From: Dehalococcoidia bacterium UBA1332
GTDB taxonomy: Bacteria > Chloroflexota > Dehalococcoidia > Lucifugimonadales > Lucifugimonadaceae
Assembly: GCA_002306745.1 (NCBI GenBank)
Contig: DBSW01000004.1
Coordinates: 1-18,502, forward strand
DNA length: 18,502 bases
Direction of reading: 5' to 3'
The notes beneath the pieces are model-generated. The model had not been told where the DNA came from, did no database searches, and saw nothing but the letters and a program-made list of their open reading frames with translations. Below are positions 15,560 through 18,502 of the stretch, one piece after another (position 1 is the first letter of the stretch; every line of letters starts with the position of its first letter). The position numbers were made by a program, and so were the translations under genes.

Positions 15560-16633
15560 TTAATTTTTAGGAGCAATTAGCTCGCGCTGAACAGGATTTC
15601 CCATGTGGTCGACCCAACCTGTTCCGGAGGTGCTCGATTTCTGAGGTTCCGGATCGCCTAGACCGAAGTTGTTTTTATACAGCACTGCTAGACGGTTAAT
15701 TTTATCTTGCGCGATGTTCCCTATATCGCATGCAGCCGTGTACTCATCGATTTGTTCGCAGCTTGTCATGGTAGGTAGGCATGACGCCATTATGCTTGGG
15801 ATAAGTGTGAACTTGATAGCTATCTGGCCAACCGTTGCTGGGTTGTTACAAAACAAAAAGTCAATCTGTTGCAATTTTTTGATCGAGTTTTTTAGCCATT
15901 GCATTCGCCGGTAGGCGCGATGGTCTGATGAATCAAACGGACTTTCGTTAAGAATAGTGTCTTTGGTGTATTTACCATCGAGCATTCCTGAGGCGTGTGG
16001 TACCCGGCAATAGAGTCCCACACCTTGCTTAGTAGCGGACTCGATCATCCTATTGGTAGGATCTTGTTCTAATATGGAATATATGACCTCCGCTGGGACC
16101 TTAACATTGTTGAGCGCGTACATACCCTCCTCAAGCCATCCAATGTCAGGTCCAACGGCGACACCATAGTGACGAATTTTGCCCTCGGTTTTAAGCTGTT
16201 CAAGTGTTGCGATCGTGTCGTCCCGCCGGAGGGCATCCAAGCGAGGATTATGATATTGATATAGATCTATGTAGTCTGTTTGGAGTCGGCGAAGACTGCC
16301 TTCACATGCTTGCTTAACGAATTCAGGATTCCAGACTTGAGGGCGCTCTTGGTGTCCATCGCGTTGTGCTTCAATATCGTATCCGAACTTGCTTCCGATT
16401 ACGATTTCCTTGCGTATACCTCTAAGAGCTTTAGGAATTATCTCTTCTCCGTATCCAGCACCATATGTGTCGGCCGTATCGAAGAACGTAATGCCTCTAT
16501 CAGCAGCGTGGCGAAGAAGTTTTATTCCTTGCTCTTCTTTGACTTCCCCCCACCAATTCATGCTCACGCTCCATACACCAAATCCAATTTCGGAAACGAT
16601 GAGGTCAGTTGACTTTATTTGACGATACTTCAA
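15560..16633 (-). CDS. Aldo/keto reductase
   Basis: This is an NADPH-dependent oxidoreductase with a TIM-barrel fold, acting on aldehydes or ketones, in the cytoplasm. The catalytic tetrad is complete: D52 and Y57 in FFDTADTYGAGYGE, K82 in IGSKFGYD and H128 in LYQYHNP. N-terminal EIGFGVWSV (15-23) is also typical. The 357-residue protein is slightly long for the family; the C-terminal part from about 325 (QKSSTSGTGWVDH) is an extension. The start is TTG at 16633 on the minus strand, which gives the standard MKYRQIKSTDLIVSEIGFG opening; there is no better ATG. It is the last gene of a minus-strand run after DUF1802 (46 bases away). Substrate is unknown. Confidence 0.92.
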   Translation of the reverse strand: MKYRQIKSTDLIVSEIGFGVWSVSMNWWGEVKEEQGIKLLRHAADRGITFFDTADTYGAGYGEEIIPKALRGIRKEIVIGSKFGYDIEAQRDGHQERPQVWNPEFVKQACEGSLRRLQTDYIDLYQYHNPRLDALRRDDTIATLEQLKTEGKIRHYGVAVGPDIGWLEEGMYALNNVKVPAEVIYSILEQDPTNRMIESATKQGVGLYCRVPHASGMLDGKYTKDTILNESPFDSSDHRAYRRMQWLKNSIKKLQQIDFLFCNNPATVGQIAIKFTLIPSIMASCLPTMTSCEQIDEYTAACDIGNIAQDKINRLAVLYKNNFGLGDPEPQKSSTSGTGWVDHMGNPVQRELIAPKN

Positions 16634-16679
16634 AGAAATGTCCTTATCTGCATGTTACTTTAGTTGCTGAAATAGAATC

Positions 16680-17267
16680 CTATCCGTTCATATAATTTAT
16701 GTTCAAAGCATCATAGATTGTGTTTATTCGGTTGTGGAATTCTGCGTCTGCTACTGCGGGCGTGACATCTGATACATCGATTTCACGTGAAAAATCGACC
16801 CATGATTTGCACCCTTTATATGAGTCTTCAACCGGCATCAAAACAGTTGATTGCATGCGGTAAGCTCTGATGATCATAAGCTTCAGTGGGTGGCTTGGCT
16901 TCCAGCTTAATCGGTTAATAGGGAATTTTTTTGACCATATGTGATATTCGTATAGTGCATTTATATTTTCTTCTCCAGAAATATCAATGGTTTCGAATAA
17001 TTCGCAGTAAACCGATAATGGAATTTCTTTAGTGAAGTCTGCCCCTGAAGTCGAATTAAGCATGTGGCGGTATTCATTTTTTAAAAGAATATCGCCTTCG
17101 TGGAACAAACCTGGATAAAGAAGGAATTTTTCCCTTTCAATTTTGAAGTGGCGGCCGTCTTCGCGGATCCCTCCCTTTCGTAATAAGAAAATCTGTTCTC
17201 CGTTTGCTAGGGCATCCGATGTTACAGCCCATTCTTTCAGACCTGTTTTTATTGAATTGAGAGGCAT
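16680..17267 (-). CDS. DUF1802-family protein
   Basis: The 195-residue protein fits DUF1802, a family without known function found in cyanobacteria, Firmicutes and Chloroflexota. Typical pieces are LKEWAVTSDALANGEQIFLL (10-29), RKGGIRE (30-36), KFLLYPGLFHEG (47-58) and SWKPSHPLKLMIIRAYRM (121-138). There is no signal peptide or membrane segment, so it is cytoplasmic. It starts at ATG 17267 on the minus strand, 19 bases after tatD, and precedes the aldo/keto reductase, implying one transcription unit. The family call is from memory of the conserved motif around LLRKGGI and the FLLYP segment. Function should be treated as unknown. Confidence 0.72.
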   Translation of the reverse strand: MPLNSIKTGLKEWAVTSDALANGEQIFLLRKGGIREDGRHFKIEREKFLLYPGLFHEGDILLKNEYRHMLNSTSGADFTKEIPLSVYCELFETIDISGEENINALYEYHIWSKKFPINRLSWKPSHPLKLMIIRAYRMQSTVLMPVEDSYKGCKSWVDFSREIDVSDVTPAVADAEFHNRINTIYDALNINYMNG

Positions 17268-17286
17268 CTATTTTATGTATTGATAT

Positions 17287-18126
17287 CTATGCATTCGCTG
17301 GGGCAATAGACTTATTAATTATGCTCTGAACATTAGGTGAGCGTTTGCTAATCATTTCGAGGGCGTTTTCTGTTGTGAATGCTTCGACTTCGTTTATTGT
17401 GGTTCCTCTTAATTCTGCGAGTTTTCCAGCAACTATGGGAATATCTTTCGGTTCTGTCCATTTTGATCGGTTCTTCTTGAATAATTGTGGATACGCGTCA
17501 GTTTCGAGTAGTATTCTGCTGCTAGGCGTATTTAAAGCGGTTTCTTCCAGTTCTGTTATACGAGTGAGTGTTTTAGCGAGTGATATGTGGAATCCGAGAT
17601 CTAGTAATTCTTTTGCGTGAGTCCACCGTCCTTGGAAGTAATGGGCCGCCCCACCGACTTCCCCCGCACTAGATTCTTTAAGGATTGAGATTGCTGTCGA
17701 CCGTGCTGATCGTGCATCGTAATCGTCACCTTCTTCACGTATATGAAATATTATTGGTAGCGAGTGTTTTTTAGCGATATTAATTTGATTGAAAAATGAC
17801 TCCACTTGCCATTCTCGACTAGGAGATTGTTTCTGATGATCGATGCCTATCTCGCTCATCACAACAACCTGACTTGAACCTGCTAGTTCACTTATTTTGA
17901 CAAGATCGACTGTATTTAGTGATTGAGTCAGCTCAGTTGGATGTACCCCTATTCCGGCGAAAATGTTTTTGTAAATCGATGCCATTTCGATCGCAAGTCG
18001 CGAGTCTTCTATAGACGTCCCAGATGTGAATATTCCGCAGACATTTTTCTTTAAGGCTCGCTGGACAATATCATTCCATTCTTCTTTAGTGTGTTGATGA
18101 ATATGTGCGTGTGTGTCAATCAGCAT
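17287..18126 (-). CDS. TatD-family metal-dependent hydrolase (DNase)
   Basis: TatD proteins are TIM-barrel metal-dependent nucleases acting in the cytoplasm on DNA ends, linked to DNA repair and degradation. The two-metal site is complete: H6 and H8 in DTHAHIH, E92 in SEIGID, H128 in IIFHIREE, H162 in AAHYFQG and D210 in LLETDAYP. GIGVHP (58-63) and FTTENALEM (250-258) complete the signatures. Length 279 is slightly above the usual 255-265. The start is ATG 18126 on the minus strand, 24 bases after the flavodoxin-like gene. Family confidence is high; TatD, YcfH or YjjV specificity cannot be set from sequence. Confidence 0.9.
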   Translation of the reverse strand: MLIDTHAHIHQHTKEEWNDIVQRALKKNVCGIFTSGTSIEDSRLAIEMASIYKNIFAGIGVHPTELTQSLNTVDLVKISELAGSSQVVVMSEIGIDHQKQSPSREWQVESFFNQINIAKKHSLPIIFHIREEGDDYDARSARSTAISILKESSAGEVGGAAHYFQGRWTHAKELLDLGFHISLAKTLTRITELEETALNTPSSRILLETDAYPQLFKKNRSKWTEPKDIPIVAGKLAELRGTTINEVEAFTTENALEMISKRSPNVQSIINKSIAPANA

Positions 18127-18150
18127 TGTTTATTTTTTTATGATCTCAGT

Positions 18151-18502
18151 TTAATGGCGCAATTCGTTACCGAGAGATCTCGCCCATGCTTGGATAGCTG
18201 TCCAATTTCTATGGTCACCTTCAGGTGTTGGGGCAAGACGATCAACTAGACGCAGATACCATGGCAGATTAGCTCGTTCAAAGTATCCGTTGAAAGCTTC
18301 ATCAGACACTACGTTGAGCTTAGGAGCTACTTGCTTTAGCTGTTCAATAAAAGTTTTATGCTCACTTATAGCGGCCTTACGGCTTTTTACTCCTAGTGTT
18401 CCAACTGAGAATAAGGCAACAGGTCTGCCGGATAGTTGTTCAGAATTAATCGCCGCGTATAATCCCGCAGCCGGAAGCCAGTTATTGCCATACATCGGTG
18501 AA
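18151..18502 (-). CDS. Flavodoxin-like domain protein, N-terminus truncated by the window end
   Basis: Only the last about 116 residues are inside the window. The frame is open to the right edge (codons for SP precede MYGNNW), so the ATG at 18495 is internal. The opening SPMYGNNWLPAA resembles the GSPIYxGxWL segment of flavodoxin-like proteins of the protoporphyrinogen-oxidase type, and RPVALFSVGTLGV (about residues 25-37 of the visible part from the ATG) is a core strand and loop. The C-terminal LPWYLRLVDRLAPTPEGDHRNW also fits that family (LPWWxRLxxRLxxxPEGDxRD). It would bind FMN; the partner or substrate is unknown. It is the first gene of the minus-strand tatD run. The call rests on partial motifs. 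Confidence 0.65.
   Translation of the reverse strand, partial: SPMYGNNWLPAAGLYAAINSEQLSGRPVALFSVGTLGVKSRKAAISEHKTFIEQLKQVAPKLNVVSDEAFNGYFERANLPWYLRLVDRLAPTPEGDHRNWTAIQAWARSLGNELRH

Noticed and set aside
16280..16622. Overlapping plus-strand frames inside the aldo/keto reductase gene
   Set aside because: They oppose a gene with a complete catalytic tetrad and show no recognisable protein features.
1..18502. CRISPR arrays, tRNA or rRNA genes, transposases, integrases or attachment sites
   Set aside because: No regularly spaced repeats, cloverleaf-like sequences or mobile-element proteins were found; flanks show no target-site duplications.
14321..18502. A defence island formed by the EVE, TatD and DUF1802 genes
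   Set aside because: No restriction, methylase, helicase or toxin-antitoxin gene accompanies them; these families are common housekeeping or accessory genes.

Overview
The window looks like chromosomal DNA from a free-living bacterium of low-to-mid GC content (roughly 40-45% by eye). The order uppS-cdsA-dxr-rseP-ispG is a widespread housekeeping cluster. The accessory genes (Gfo/Idh/MocA dehydrogenase, aldo/keto reductase, M28 peptidase, DUF1802, EVE, flavodoxin-like) and the frequent TTG starts would fit a marine Chloroflexota/Dehalococcoidia (SAR202-like) lineage. That placement is inference from gene content only and no rRNA is present to confirm it. There are no tRNA, rRNA, CRISPR, transposase, integrase or phage genes, and no gene-free stretch exceeds about 220 bases.

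Region 1 (1-6052, + strand) is the envelope and isoprenoid block: a 5'-truncated undecaprenyl diphosphate synthase (uppS), CDP-diglyceride synthase (cdsA), DXP reductoisomerase (dxr), an unusually long RseP-type site-2 protease, a small three-helix membrane protein and HMBPP synthase (ispG). dxr and ispG are MEP-pathway steps that supply the isoprenoid units used by UppS. CdsA feeds phospholipid synthesis, and RseP is a membrane protease usually encoded beside these genes.

Region 2 (6271-9041, + strand) holds an M28-family metallopeptidase, a tiny very basic Cys-motif protein and a Gfo/Idh/MocA-type oxidoreductase. The last of these abuts the response regulator gene with one base between stop and start.

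Region 3 (9043-14279, + strand) is a phosphate-starvation locus: a PhoB-like response regulator, a PhoR-like histidine kinase without a periplasmic sensor, a PstS lipoprotein and the permeases PstC and PstA. Upstream of pstS lie paired TTAAC-type repeats at exactly 11-base spacing, the layout expected of a Pho box, so the two-component pair probably controls the transporter. The ATPase gene pstB and phoU are not in the window: pstA is followed directly by a convergent gene.

Region 4 (14321-18502) has a YbaK-type aminoacyl-tRNA deacylase on the minus strand, a divergent EVE-domain protein with a lysine/arginine tail, then a minus-strand run of flavodoxin-like protein (truncated by the window end), TatD nuclease, DUF1802 protein and aldo/keto reductase.

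No wholly novel multi-gene system is evident. The most interesting items are two extra segments in the RseP protease, the second with an internal repeat; the Pho-box array; the pstSCA cluster without pstB or phoU; a possible RNA switch between pstS and pstC; and two small unrecognised proteins.
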